A DNA stretch of 64,000 nucleotides, taken from positions 105,352,480-105,416,479 of the forward strand of contig NC_064825.1 in assembly GCF_024166365.1 (NCBI RefSeq), in the 5' to 3' direction. The position numbers were made by a program, and so were the translations under genes. Every line of letters begins with the position of its first letter. Within the stretch, counting starts at the first letter, position 1. This document shows positions 23,445-35,230 of this stretch, piece by piece. The notes beneath the pieces were generated by a model. That model worked only from the letters and a program-made list of their open reading frames with translations. It was not told where the DNA came from and did not search any database. This DNA comes from Elephas maximus indicus. Lineage: Eukaryota > Chordata > Mammalia > Proboscidea > Elephantidae.

Positions 23445-24786
23445 CGCCTATTCCCAAGAAAGGCGATCCCACCAAATACAGAAATTTTGAACAGTATTGT
23501 TAATATCACACACAAGTAAAATTTTGCTGAAGATCATTCAAAAGTGGCTGTAGCAGTATACCAACAAAGAACTGCCAGGAATTCAATCCAGATTCAGAGG
23601 ATGAAGTAGAATAAGGGAGATCACTGCTGATGTCAGATGGACCTCAGTTGAAAGCAGAGAATACCAGAATGATGCTTACCTGTGTTTTATTGACTATGCA
23701 AATGCATTTGACTGTGTGGATCATAATAAATTATAGATAACATTGTGAAGAATGGGAATTCCAGAACACTTAATTGTGCTCATGAGGAACCTGTACACAG
23801 ATCAAGAGGCAGTCATTCAAACAGAGCAAAAGGATACTGCATGGTTTGAAGTCAGGAAAGGTGTGCATCAGGGTTGTAACTTTTCACCATACCTATTAAA
23901 TCTGTATGCTGAGCAAATAATCTGAGAAACTGGACTATATGAAGAAGAACGGGCATCAGAGTTGGAGGACTCATTAATAACCTTTGATATGGATGACACA
24001 ACCTTGCTTGCTTAAAGTGAAGAGGACTTGAGGCACTTACTGATGAAGATCAAAGATCACAGCCCTCAGTAGGGATTACACCTCAAAATAAAGAAAACAA
24101 AAATCCTCACAAATGGACCAATAAACAATATCAGGATAAATGGAGAAAAGTTTGAAGTTGTCAAGGATTTCATTTTCCTTGGTTCAATAATCAACACCCA
24201 TGGAAACAACAGTGAAGAAATCAAAAAAGATGCTTTGCATTGGGCAAGTATGCTGCAAAGGACCTCTTCAAAGTTTTGAAGAGCAAAGATGTCACCTGGA
24301 AGACTAAGGTGTGCCTGACCCAAGCCATGGTGTTTTCAATCGCCTCATATGCATGCGAAAGCTGAACAATGAATGAGGAAGACTAAAGAAAAATTGACGC
24401 CTTTGAATTGTGGAGTTGGCAAAAAATATTATATATACCATGGACTGCCAAAAGAAAGAATAAACCTGTCTTGGAAGAAGTATTACCAGAACCCTTCTTA
24501 GAAGGAAGGGTGGAGATGCTACATCTCACATACTTTGGCCATGTTGTCAGAAGGAATCAGTCCCTGGAGAAAGACACCATGCTTAGCAAAGCAGAGGGTC
24601 TGTGAAAGAAAGACCCTCCTCAAGATAGATTGACACAGTGGTTACAACAATAGGGTAAGCACAATGATTTTGAGAATAGTGTAGGACAGGGCAGTGTTTT
24701 GTTAGGTTGTACATGGGGTGGCTATGAGTCAGAACCAACTCAATGGCACCTAACAACAACAAAGCCTAACATATCCTGATTCTAAT

Positions 24787-24948
24787 ACATTCACTGCCAC
24801 TCTGTCAATTTCAACTCGCAGTGACCCTGTAGAGTTTCCAAGGCTGTAAAACTACAGAAGCAAACTACCATGTCTTTCTCTGGCAGAACTTTTGGTGGTT
24901 TCGAACTGCCAACCTATTGGTTAGGAGTGCTTTAACCACCGTGTCGTC
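24787..24948 (-). repeat. AfroSINE (variant)
   Basis: Reversed, with actgccactctgtcaatttc, the gtctttctctggcagaac variant middle and ttaaccaccgtgtc as the head. Absent from the equivalent point of unit C (about 59510). Confidence 0.85.
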
Positions 24949-25009
24949 TGACTTGAAGACAATGTTAATCTGTTTCTGATTGAATGTTTTGATAGAAATT
25001 TGAGTTCTT

Positions 25010-25340
25010 AGTTTTACGCTATTGCAAATAATGTGACTTTTAATATTTTTGTACGTGTTGTGAATGGTGGATATTCACTTATTTCTCTTGGGTATAAAGC
25101 TAGGAATATGATTTTTGAGCCTTTGGGCACGTGTATGCCCAGCTGTAGTAGGTACTGCCATACAGTTTTCCAATGTGGGATGCCAATGCCCACTTCTACT
25201 ATCAATGTATGAGAGGTATGATTTTTATGCATTCTCACCAATACTGGATATTGTCCATTATTTTTGTTTTTGCCATTCTGCAGCTGAGGTATTGTACTCT
25301 ATTGAAATTTACTTTTTATTTATCTGAGCACAAATAAAGT
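25010..25340. repeat. old L1M-like 3' UTR relic
   Basis: Segments gcaaataatgtgac, cttgggtataaagctaggaa, gtactgccatacagttttcc and ctcaccaatactgga resemble the 3' part of ancient mammalian L1. It recurs at 37300-37520 and 59600-59900, so it is part of the duplicated module. Confidence 0.6.
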
Positions 25341-25597
25341 TGTATAACCTTTTTTCAAAATATAAAATGCATATTAAATTGTCAATGCAGACTAGGAGGC
25401 CAGTGAAAGGAACAATTTTTAAAGGCATTTGGCTTTCTGTAACTAACAGTATTAGCTGACTTCATTGTCACAGGCATTTCAGATCAAACAGACTAGAGGT
25501 GCAATGTAGTCCTTTTGTAGGAAAATTAAGTCATTAATCTTTTTTTTTAATGTGTTCAGTAGTGGGGATGGGATTGCACAACAGTAGAATCTTATAT

Positions 25598-25812
25598 TGG
25601 TCCCTGGGAGGTGCTAACAGATTATGCTCAACTACCAGCCTAGAGGCTGGAGGCTTTTAACCCACCCCACAGCACCAAGGAAGAAAGGCCTGGCTATGTA
25701 TTTCTATAACAATTACAGTCAAGGAAACCTTGTAGAGAAGTTCCACTCCTCAATACATGGGGTCACCATGAGTTAAAATCAACTTGGCAATATTTTTTTG
25801 TTTGTTTCAGTT
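25598..25812 (+). repeat. AfroSINE (long), shared with unit C
   Basis: gaagaaaggcctggctatg, ggggtcaccatgagttaaaa and a T-rich tail. The equivalent SINE lies at 60186-60395 with the same flanks, so it predates the A/C split. Confidence 0.85.
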
Positions 25813-25849
25813 TTGGTTTAGAATCCTAGATACAGAGTCAGAATTTGTC

Positions 25850-25965
25850 AGCTGGAACTGATTGGAGAGATAAGCTATTCTGACCTCGTGTTTAAAAAAA
25901 AAAAAAAAAAAACATAGGGAAGACGGGGTTTGTGAGGAAGGGCAAATTATGAAATGGTACAATGT
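25850..25965 (-). repeat. MIR-like relic interrupted by an A-run
   Basis: Aligns with 60405-60560 and 37860-37995, where the copy keeps cagagaaggaactaaggccc, an antisense MIR signature. An A-run at about 25893-25911 replaces part of it. Confidence 0.4.
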
Positions 25966-26256
25966 TTAGAGTGGCACGGCATGCCTTGCTTCTAGCATGT
26001 TTCTGGGGAAGATTTACTGGGAAGGTTAAAATTTGCTGCCTCTGTCTTTAAAAGAGCACTCCCCCTTACTAAGTCCTAGACCATTATTACTGCTCTTTTC
26101 TTACAAAAGTGGTTAAACAGCCACTATCAACAAGATAATCTGTTTGCTGTGTTTTACATATAACCAAATCACTAGCCACTCTCATGTTTAGGGATTTCAT
26201 CATTAAGCCTGAAGAAAGGAGTCAAGATATAGGAATTCACCTATAATATTAGCCCA

Positions 26257-26418
26257 CTGGAGCCCTGGTGGTGCAGTGGTTAAGAGCTTAGCTGCTAACC
26301 GAGAGGTTGTTAGTTCAAATCAACCAGATACTCTTCACAAACCCTATGGAATAGTTCTATTCTGTCCTATAGGGTCACTATGAGTCGGAATCAACTCAAC
26401 TACGACAGTGGGTTTTAT
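26257..26418 (+). repeat. AfroSINE (short), private to unit A
   Basis: ggagccctggtggtgcagtg head and ggtcactatgagtcggaatc end. Unit C lacks it at the matching place near 61225, so it inserted after the duplication or was lost in C. Confidence 0.9.
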
Positions 26419-27359
26419 TAACCCACTATCCTCAGGCATTGGTAGTATAGTATTTGGATAATGATATTTACCATCAGTCATTAGTGAATGCATGAGAAGG
26501 GTGTGATGTAAAGAGAGAGAGAATGGAAGATAGCAGTGAGGATTGTAGACGGTTTAGGATAGATTAAAGCCTTTGATATTATGTTTTTTCCATTTCTGTT
26601 GAATCCCAAGGAGAAATGGAGAAGGATTAGTTTAAGACATCTGACAAAGTTCCTGTGTGAAACATAATATCCCTAAAAAAGATTCCCATGAAGGAGTTTT
26701 TCAACTTGTCTTTGCATATATTCAGGGAGATGATGCCTGAAATTAATCAAATTGTTTAATCCATTCCAGATATTCATTTATTGAGCTTAGAATGAATTAT
26801 TTATCAGGCTTAAAATTTACTTTTCTTCAGCTCAAAGCCATTTGATGTAATTAAAGAGGCCATTTTGCCACCAAATCACTCTTTGATGGTGTCATATATA
26901 ACTGTGATATGGAAGGAAGATGGGTTAATTAGAGTCCATGAATATATAACCTGAATTAGAGAAAATCTACTGAATCTGGTAACCCCCAAAACGTTGTTTG
27001 GGCATTAATATATGTGAAGCACACTTTTATGCCATTCTGCTGTACGTAAGTACCAATTCCAAAAGGGTGTGGATTAATCGAGAAAATATTGTGGAAGAGG
27101 GATTCAAAGCAATCCCTCCCCATGCATTTTCCCACCATCTTACCTTTCACAAACATTCACAGTGTCCAAAAAAATAAATGCCATTTGGAAAAGCAGAGGA
27201 GCTCTTGGGATTTACCAGAATTCTGAAATGTTTTCATAAAATGATATTTTGCAGTGGCAGGTATATTGCCTATGACATTCCGAGGCTTTTTAGCTTCTAT
27301 GCTTGTTAGGAATAATTAACAGTGGCCTTGAGACTTGCATTAAAAAATAAAAGAAACAA
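26419..27359. repeat. flanking module, distal part, copy A
   Basis: Aligns with 42005-42430 plus 44700-44985 (unit B), 61230-62130 (unit C) and, diverged, 38440-39030. Diagnostic shared pieces are gcctttgatattatgtttt, agggagatgatgcctg and the ctcttgggatttac segment. No gene. The RTE at 42433 splits this module in unit B. Confidence 0.75.
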
Positions 27360-27498
27360 AAAAAACCTTGCCATCAAGTTGATTCCGACTCATAGCAACC
27401 CTATAGGACAGAGTGGAGCTGCCCTATATGGTTTCCAGGGACCAGCTGGTGGGTGGGTTAGAGCTGTCAACCTTTTGGTTAGCAGCCATAGCACTTAC
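27360..27498 (-). repeat. AfroSINE, shared by units A, B and C
   Basis: Reversed, from ccttgccatcaagttgattc to ttttggttagcagccatagc. SINEs with the same orientation and flanks sit at 44993-45142 and 62340-62487, so the insertion is older than both duplications. Confidence 0.9.
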
Positions 27499-28782
27499 CA
27501 TTTGTATAGTCCTTTGAATATAGGATTCTATTCATGTTTTCTGAAAAAGTCACTTGCTTTCTTTTGGCTATCAAAAAACAAGACCAGAGCCCAATGAAGT
27601 AGGCACACATCAAGAAAGTACCCAAATGCATATTCTTTAATTCCCAAGTAATTAATATGCATATCTTTATAGATGCATTACCTCTAATAACCACAACCAT
27701 ATTATGAACACTCTTACAAGGTGTAAACAAATATGTTCAAGGCGTATACTATTGTTTTGACTGCCATGTAAACATCACTCAAAAAATGTTATCAAGTATG
27801 TTGATATTATCGTGTATGTGTTTTCCCATTCTATGTCATGGACACAATGCAGGTGCTTGCTATAACAGGGATGGACCACTCATCATCACAGAATGCTCAT
27901 AATCTCAGTTTATACACAATGATTTAATAAACCAAGTGACAGATAAAATGATACCCTGAGGAGGGGGTGGTTTATGCCCAAGACTAGGGGAATTTGTCCA
28001 GGCCTGAGATAGGCTGGGGAGAGGGAATGAAAGGAAGTTTTCCTAGAGGAAGGGAGGGGAGAGTTAAGAATTACAGCACAAGGATGGGCTTCACGAAGGT
28101 TCTTTCTTTTTGTTCTTCTATAGCTAATAATTTGAGGCTTCATTTTCTCTAAAAAGTCATAAGAATATCCACCTCATGACCACTAATTGCCAATCCTTCT
28201 GCCTCAAATGTTTTCCTCTCCCCCACTTTACGTATCCATTCATCATTTAGATCAGAAAATATATGAGCCCAGTTCAAAGAAGTTTTTCTTCTTTTCACAG
28301 TAGATTGAGACATTTTACTGTGGATTAAGAGCACATTACCTTATCATTTCATGATGTTATTATGAATTATTTGAATTATTAGTTAATTAAAGTTCATCAT
28401 TTACACTGAATTATAGAGTTCATTAGTATAGAAACCACTGGATTGGCCATAAAATACAAAACCCCTAGAAGTATAGTAGATGTTGAAAAAATAACCAATA
28501 ACTCCTGGAATAATTCAGTTAATGCATACAGGAAACATTGAACAAATAAAAATTTGAAACACTAATAAGGAGACCAGAAAGTTTTCTAAAATTAGAGAGT
28601 ACGATATTTAAACTGAAGATACATAAGAAAGTATAACATATTTAGGAAAAAAAAAGTACTTAATAATTGGTATAGTAGGTAATTTGTATAAATACTCACT
28701 GTATTAAAGAATTTGAGACCACATTATACTATACTATATGATTTCAAGAAAACTGCAACTTCCTATGTGTTTGTTTAACTAT
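27499..28782. repeat. 3' flank of OR5W, copy A
   Basis: Non-coding and closely alignable with 45150-46435 and 62490-63753. An example is aggcacacatcaagaaagta, then gcagatcttt-like A/T stretches and aaccaagtgacagataaaat. No independent gene is supported. Confidence 0.75.
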
Positions 28783-29715
28783 TTAAAACCACATTTTATT
28801 TTTGAGTTTTTCCAGAGCTTCTTTCACATCTTTATTTCTTAGGCTGTATATCAGCGGGTTTAACATGGGAATAACAAGGGTATAAAACAATGAGGTCATC
28901 TTGTCTTGATCTAGAGAGTAGGCAGAACTTGGCCAGAAATACATAAAGAGCATAGTTCCCTGGAAAATAGCAACAGCCGTTAAGTGGGAGGTGCAGGTGG
29001 AGAAAGCTTTGAACCTTCCCTCAGCAGAGGGGATCTTTAAGACTGAGAGGATGATGTAACAGTAAGAGACAAGAACCCATGAAAGGGTACTCAGTTCTAT
29101 GAAGCCAAAAATGGTGAATATCACTAATTCATTGACCTGCGTGTCCGAACAAGATAGCAACAGAAGAGGAGGGACATCACAGAAGAAATGGTTAATTTCA
29201 CTTGACCCACAGAAACATAAGCGGAAAGTTAATGTCGTATGTATCAAAGCGTCCACCATGCTCACCAGGTAAACCCCAGCCATGAGCGCAGAACACACCC
29301 TGCTGGACATGTTGACTGTATAGAGCAAGGGGTTGCTTATGGCCTTGTACCTATCAAAGGCCATCACTGCCAGCAGGAGACACTCAGAATCTGCAAAGAC
29401 ACAGAAGATGAAGAACTGCAGAGCACAGCCATAGAAGGAAATTGATTTGTCTTTGGCTAAGAGGTCCACCAGCATCTTGGGCCCAACTGCTGTGGAATAG
29501 CAGAGGTCACAGAAGGAGAGGTGGCTGAGGAAAAAGTACATTGGTGTTTGAAGCTGGGAGTCCATTCTAATTAAAATGATCATTCCAAGATTTGCCACAA
29601 GAATAATGATGTAAACAACCTGAAACATGATGAATATGGTCGCTTTGATCTCAGGGTTATTAGTAATTCCCACGAGGCGGAACTCAGTCAAGGAGGAACA
29701 ATTCTTTCCAGCCAT
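28783..29715 (-). CDS. OR5W: olfactory receptor family 5 subfamily W (intact)
   Basis: An intact 310-residue OR with the OR5W signature as I remember human OR5W2: NCSSLTEF and GITNNPEIK at the N-terminus, [39 protein letters not shown] at the end of TM3, [20 protein letters not shown] in the second loop and [19 protein letters not shown] before TM7. The sequon NCS is at residue 5, Cys97 is present and DRY is intact at 121-123. The start ATG (29713-29715) gives the family's normal length. Expected role: an odorant GPCR of olfactory cilia. A less usual point is YFWPSS in TM6-7, where the paralogue and the partial third copy have YFRPSS. The paralogue at 46436-47368 is about 90% identical by eye. 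Confidence 0.95.
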   Translation of the reverse strand: MAGKNCSSLTEFRLVGITNNPEIKATIFIMFQVVYIIILVANLGMIILIRMDSQLQTPMYFFLSHLSFCDLCYSTAVGPKMLVDLLAKDKSISFYGCALQFFIFCVFADSECLLLAVMAFDRYKAISNPLLYTVNMSSRVCSALMAGVYLVSMVDALIHTTLTFRLCFCGSSEINHFFCDVPPLLLLSCSDTQVNELVIFTIFGFIELSTLSWVLVSYCYIILSVLKIPSAEGRFKAFSTCTSHLTAVAIFQGTMLFMYFWPSSAYSLDQDKMTSLFYTLVIPMLNPLIYSLRNKDVKEALEKLKNKMWF

Positions 29716-30029
29716 TCTTCTTTGTTCTCACTATAAATGGTTATAAAAATGATCAAGACAATAACAGAACAGGGTTTAACTCTGTTAGACAGCCACAAAA
29801 TATTATCAGAAGGCAGAACACTTTCTTTCTCTAAATTGCCTTCTTTATCCTAGGAAATTAGCCCAGATAAATGTCACTAACAAAGTGGCATTGTTGTTAT
29901 TAAAAAAATCCAAACTGTCTTGACTAGTGAGGAGCTTTGATATGTCCCTCTTGGTATTTGACGTTTGTATCTTGTCTGAGGCGGTAGGTCTGAATAAATC
30001 TAAGGCTTATTCCCGATTTTAAACGATAA

Positions 30030-30115
30030 ACCACCCATTTCAGGGAGACGCAGCTGGAAGACACAGGCCTCAGGGTCGGAGGCGCGAAGAGCACTACCTA
30101 GCTGCGCCACAGAAG
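30030..30115 (-). other. possible tRNA-derived relic
   Basis: The minus strand contains tggcgcagctaggtagtgc, which looks like a tRNA A-box region, in an unusually GC- and CpG-rich patch for this locus. I see no convincing B box or acceptor stem. The paralogous site near 47700-47790 is decayed. It may be a SINE head or chance. Confidence 0.25.
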
Positions 30116-30514
30116 TGATCACAGTTTTTTGTATTCATACAGAAATATAATTGATTTATTCAGAAACTATAAATGCTACAGCATATAATAAATGAAAGTT
30201 CTTACGGTACTTTGGTGTATGATGTCTTTAGTGTTATCTGAATAACCAAACGTGAATACAATCTGTTTTATCCAACTTTTCCATCACCCTCTTCTCCTCT
30301 TTGCTGACCATGTGTTGTCCGGTTACATGACTGACCAGATCCCGAGGGATATGCCCACTGACAAACTGAAGAGAAATGATACAAAGTGGGAAATGTAGAA
30401 TTTAACGTACACATCTGTATGTCTTTGGATTTTTACATTGAATTTTCCATAAAAATTGAAAATAGAAAGAATAATAAATGTTTCAAGAAATATTAAGGGT
30501 TCATTTCCTTGTGT

Positions 30515-30565
30515 GACTGTGTGTGTGGGTGACTGTGTGTGTGTGTGTGTCTGTTAGTGTGTGTG
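30515..30565. repeat. (GT)n microsatellite
   Basis: An interrupted GT tract, shared with a purer tract at 48201-48230 in unit B. Confidence 0.85.
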
Positions 30566-30707
30566 GATCTCTCTGTTAGTACATAAATATTGAAATGGGA
30601 ATGGTGCTCTGATTTTTCTTTCTTTCTGTACTTATGTATTATAGTTTGTGTTCCATATGAACTAGAATTTATACATATTGGCATTTTTAATGTGCTACCT
30701 CAACTAT

Positions 30708-30884
30708 GGAAACCCTGGTGGCGTAGTGGTTAAGTGCTATGGCTGCTGACCAAAGGGTCGGCAGTTCGAATCCACCAGGCTCTCCTTGGAAACTCTCTGG
30801 GGCAGTTCTACTCCTTCCTATAGGGTCGCAATGAGTCGGGATTGACTCAAGGACACTGTTTTTTTTTTTTTTTTTTTTTTTTTA
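30708..30884 (+). repeat. AfroSINE (short, young), private to unit A
   Basis: ggaaaccctggtggcgtagt head to gggtcgcaatgagtcgggat and a long T-tail. Flanked by acctcaactatgg and acctcagctatgg (target duplication). The empty site is at about 48350 in unit B (cctcaattatgg). Confidence 0.95.
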
Positions 30885-32064
30885 ACCTCAGCTATGGTTG
30901 GAATAGCAGTAGGACAAATCTTAAATTCACATATGTAGTGAAATCACTTAAACAGTAATAAAAAGTAATGATTTGCTTATGAATTTTAGTTAAAAAATAA
31001 ATTAATAACATATTTACTCATACAAATGAGGTCAGTCAAATTCACACAGCTTTAACAAGGTATGGTTTGGCTGTTAGATTGCAGAGTTTTTTAGACACAT
31101 GCCCAGCATAAGTCGGTATAAAATGAATCATTTACAAGGTCCTCAATATTTGACTCCCTGCTTTTCAAAAAAAAAAAGAAAATTTTTTCCCCTACGGTCT
31201 CTTAATTTGTCAATTCAGAATCCTACCTGAGATGAGCATGTCTTTCTGTTCTGATTTTGGGTAGGTGAACACTAGACAGGTCACATTTTATTTTTACTTA
31301 GTGACATTTGGGACTTGGGTCTCTAAAGCCTGTGCCCTCATTTTTCTGTGTTGTGTAAACATGGGATTAATTAGATTCCTTGTTCTGTGTGTTTACCCTG
31401 TGAATGTTGCAACAACTTTAAGCAAAGACTGAAGTTTTTATACACACTGATCAATGTCCAGTAACAATTCAGTTTAATGCTATGCTTTATGGCCACCTTG
31501 AATCTACAATATCCGCCAGTCACATCACACGTCTAATGAAGCTCAAATCCTCTCTACTAAGTGATTTTCATATCTTTTCCATTGTTCATCCTGTTTTTTT
31601 CCCCCCACTTCTGAAGAAACTTCTTTACTACCTTTTTTAGATATATGACAATCCTATAACAGTTTTTATTTCATTAGTCACTGTCTGATTCTGTTCCCCC
31701 ACCCACATGTCACCCACCCCCAATCCAATGACTTTATGAGTGTATAACATCCATTATACATAATCAAATCTGCCTTGAATTTTTTTTTTCTGTTTGTATT
31801 TATTTCTCTCAAAATTTTTAGTCTCTAGAATAAGAATTTCCAAAAGTAATGGGTCATTATATGTTTGCTCTTAAGTATTTTCTGGTTCTTTGGTGGATAA
31901 AGAACCAATAGTAGAAATAAATAGACTTTAAAGGCTCTTTCTACTCTTATAGTTGATAGGTGCAATGATGAATCTTTTTAAGGAAACATATATGTTAGGA
32001 TGATACTTTCAAGAAAACATAAACTTAGTTCTCTTTTTTCTCCCTTTCTTTCTCTATCTATCTA
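30885..32064. other. duplicated non-coding flank, copy A
   Basis: Aligns with 48355-49510 in unit B, sharing for example cattttatttttacttagtg and ctatgctttatggc. No gene. Confidence 0.7.
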
Positions 32065-34370
32065 TGTTGTTGTTAGGTGCCTCCAGTCAGGTCCAACTCC
32101 TAGCGACCCTCTGTAAAACAGAATGAAACACTGCCCTGTTCTGCGCCATACTCACAATCTGTGTTATGCTTGAGTCCATTACTGCAGTCACTGTGTCAAT
32201 ACATCTTGTTGAGAGTCTTTCTCCTTTTCACTGATGCTGTTCTTCACTGAGCCTGAGGTCTTTGTCCAGGGACTGATCCTTCCATATAACATGTCCAAAG
32301 TGTGTGACTCTTAGTTGCTGCCATCCTGGCTTCTAAGGATTGAATTCTGCTTGTGCTTCTTCCAAGACAGATTTGTTCATTCTTTTGGCAGTCCATGGAA
32401 TATTCGATATTTTAACCAACACCATAATTCAAAGGTGTCAGTTCTTTGGTCTTCCTTATTCATTGTCTAGCTTTTGCATGCGTATGAGGTGATTGAAAAC
32501 ACCATGGCTTGGGTCAGGCACACCTGAGTCTTCAAGATGACATCTTTGCTCTTCAACACTTTAAAGAGGTCTTTTGCAGCAGATTTGCCCAATGAAATGT
32601 GTCTTTTGACTTCCTGACTGCTGTTTCCATGGATATTGATTGTGAATCCAAGAAAAACGAAATCCTTGACAACTTCAGTGTTTTCTCCATTTATCACAAT
32701 GTTGTTTATTGGTCCAGTTGTGATAATTTTATTTTCTTCATGTTAAAGTATAATCCATACTGAATATTGTGGCCTTTGATCTTCATAAGTAAGTGTTTCA
32801 AGTCCTCCTCACTTTCAGCAATCAAGGTTGTGCCATTTCCATAAGGCAGGTTGTTAATGAGTCTTTCTCCAATCCTGCTGTTTCATTCTTCTTCATGTAG
32901 TCAATCTACTCAGATTATTTGCATAGCATACAGATTGAATAAACCAAATTCAAACCCATTGCCATTCAGTTGATTTGGACTTGTAGCGACCCCATAGGAC
33001 AGAGTAGAACTAACCCAAAGGGTTTCCAAGGAGCGGGGATGGATTCAAACTGCTGACTTTTTGGTTAGCAGCCAAATACTTAACCACTGCACCACCAGGG
33101 TTCTACTGATTAAATAGGTATTTTGAAAGGATACAACCCTGACACCCAGCTTTCCTGATTTTAAACCATGAATTATCCCTTGTTCTGTCTGAATGACTGG
33201 CTCTTGATCTACTTTCAGGTTCCTCATGAGCACAACTAAGTGTTCTGGAATTCCCATTCTTCCCTATGTTATCCATAATTTTTTATGCTGCACACAGTTG
33301 AATGCCTTTGCATAGTCAATAAAACACAGGTAAACATCTTTCTGGTATTCTCTACTTTCATTCAGGATCCATCTGACATTACCCATGTATCCCAAGTTCC
33401 ATATCCCCTTCTGAATCCACGTTGAATTTCTGGCAGTTCCCTGCTGATGCAATGCTGCAACTGCTTTTAAATGGTCTTAAGCAAAACTTTCCTTGTCTGT
33501 GATATTATTGATATTGTTTGGTAATTTCAACATTTGGATGGATCACCTTTCTTTGGAATAGGCATAAATATGGATCTCTTCCAGTTAGCTGGCCAGGTGT
33601 CTGTCTTCCAAATTTCTTGGCTTGAATGAGTGACCACTTCCAGCGCTGCATCTGTTTGTTGAAACATCTCTATTGGTATTCTGTCAATTCCCTGACCCTT
33701 GTTTTTTGCCAATGTCTTCAGTGTAGCTTGGACTTCTTCCTTTAGTACCATTGGTTCCTGATCATATGCTACCTCCTGAAATGGTTGAATGCTGACCAAT
33801 TCTTTTTGGTATAATGACTCTGTGTATTCCTTCCACCTTCTTTTGATGCTTGCTGTGTCATTTAATATTTTCCCTGTAGAATCCTTCAATATTGCAACTC
33901 AAGACTTGAATTTTTTCTTCAGTTCTTTCAGCTTGAGCAATGCCGAAAGTGATCTTCCCTTTCAGCAGAGAACAGATCTCTGCACATGTCATTATAATGC
34001 TTTACTTTGTCTTCTCAAGCCACCCTTTGAAATCTTCTCTTCAGTTCTTTTATTTCATCATTTCTTCCTTTTGCTTTAGCTACTTGATGTTCAAGACCAA
34101 GTTTCAGGGTATTTTCTGACATCCATCTTGGTCTTTTCTTTCTTTCCTGTCTTTTCAATGACCTCCTGCTTTCTTCATGTATGATGTCCTTGATATCATT
34201 CCACAACTCATCTGGTCTACGATCATTTGTGTCCAACATGTCAAATCTATTCTTTAGATGGTCTCTAAATTCAGATAGGGTATACTCAAGGTCATACTTT
34301 AGTTCTCAGGCACTTGTTCCAATTTTTGTCAGTTTCAACTTAGGCTTACATATTAGCATTTGAACTTACA
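32065..34370 (-). mobile_element. RTE-clade LINE, 5'-truncated relic, shared with unit B
   Basis: Minus-strand RTE lacking the endonuclease end. It retains KRPRWMSENTLKLGLEH, then the RT pieces KNKGQGIDRIPIEMFQQTD and FIDYAKAFNCV, and the 3' end starting gttgttgttaggtgcc. Frames are broken in many places. The same element with the same nested AfroSINE is at 49513-51825, so it predates the A/B duplication. Confidence 0.9.
32944..33105 (-). repeat. AfroSINE nested in RTE, shared with unit B
   Basis: Reversed SINE (cccattgccattcagttgat to gcaccaccagggttc) breaking the RTE. The counterpart is at 50405-50567, at the same RTE position. Confidence 0.9.
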
Positions 34371-34377
34371 TATGAGC

Positions 34378-34400
34378 TATGTATATATATATATGTTTTC
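34378..34400. repeat. (TA)n microsatellite
   Basis: A short TA tract next to the RTE end. A longer one follows the SINE at 34563-34612, and unit B has one at 51828-51848. Confidence 0.8.
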
Positions 34401-34407
34401 ATATATA

Positions 34408-34563
34408 AAAATCCATTGGTGTAGAGTCGATTCTGACTCATAGCAACCATAAATCACAGAGTAGAACTGCCCCATAGAGTTTCCAAGGAGCTCCTGGCAG
34501 ATTCAAACTACTGACCTTTTTGTTAGGAGCTGTAGCACCTAACCACTATGCCACCAGGTTTCA
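34408..34563 (-). repeat. AfroSINE (short), private to unit A
   Basis: Reversed, from attggtgtagagtcgattct to actatgccaccagg, flanked by tttcatatata on both sides. Unit B lacks it after 51825. Confidence 0.9.
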
Positions 34564-35079
34564 TATATATATCTATATATAGATATGTATGTATGTATAT
34601 ATATATATATATATCTCAAAATAGAATTTTTTTTTAAATCAGCCATAAAAAACTTTTTTTGTATTATTCTTCATTAAGGACATGGATAATTGGGACGTAA
34701 TAGAAACATGATTTTGTACCTACTCACTCTTCCCCTGACCTCCATAGCTATCGATGTATTTTGCCACACTCCCTGAATGTTAGTCCACCATTTCAGTCGC
34801 CTTGGCCTTGACAGGACTTCTTCATCAGGGCCCAGATCTCAATCATGTCTTCATCTTGTTCTAAATCATAAAAATATCTATCCCCCCTTCCTTCTATAAA
34901 TGTGTACTTTAAGTACCTTTTCATTCAACAATGAACTTTCAGGGGCAGAAGTATGATTTTAAATATAGTCCATCGTAGTGTTCTTACTAATGACAGATGT
35001 TTTCATATATTAACTTTTCACAATATTTTATGTATTTCTTGTATTATCTTATGCATCCTAAGTTATCTCTAACAATCTC

Positions 35080-35195
35080 ATTATATAAATGTGGGAAGTG
35101 AGACCAGAGCTAGTAAATAAACATCTGGAGGATCACTGGCATTAGGTTTATCTGACTCCAAAGCATTTGCTCACAACCGATGCCTGACTATGGTG
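35080..35195 (-). repeat. MIR-like relic, shared with unit B
   Basis: The segments tataaatgtgggaagtgaga and ttatctgactccaaagcatt follow the antisense MIR order. The paralogue is at 52935-53045. Confidence 0.45.
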
Positions 35196-35230
35196 TAATA
35201 AAACAGATTGCTCTTTAAAAAATAACTTCC

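Larger units (their letters stand above)
22789..24760 (+). mobile_element. RTE-clade LINE, 5'-truncated, split by an LTR
   Basis: RTE reverse-transcriptase sequence begins at ctacctggccaactgactgg, is interrupted by the LTR at 22832-23444 and resumes with cctattcccaagaaaggcg. It then runs to the 3' end (cacctaacaacaac). The stretches gtgttttattgactatgcaa and cagaacacttaattgtgctc match the complete copy. A near-perfect target duplication (aaacctaaca at 22776-22785, aagcctaaca at 24762-24771) flanks it. Multiple stops make it non-functional. Confidence 0.9.
29716..30707. other. 5' flank of OR5W, copy A
   Basis: Upstream of the OR5W start on the minus strand. It aligns with 47369-48350 in unit B, so any 5' exon, splice acceptor or promoter was duplicated with the gene. 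A weak acceptor-like accatttatag lies just before the ATG. I cannot identify the first exon. It contains a tRNA-like relic and a GT microsatellite. Confidence 0.5.
14258..35230. repeat. segmental duplication unit A
   Basis: The most complete copy of a tandemly repeated unit: OR5-like gene, flanking module (about 15.8-28.7 kb), OR5W gene, and RTE-bearing flank (29.7-35.2 kb). Parts recur in the same orientation at 36560-39030, 41097-53089 and 57956-64000. Examples are the flank upstream of the OR gene (15200-15640 against 41510-41955) and the module at 18115-18660 against 58120-58600. Comparison was by eye, with copies clearly alignable but diverged. Confidence 0.8.

Noticed and set aside
29239-29445. 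Plus-strand frames opposite the OR5W genes (also 46892-47098)
   Set aside because: They mirror conserved OR5W codons on the other strand, and the similarity between copies is explained by the OR gene.
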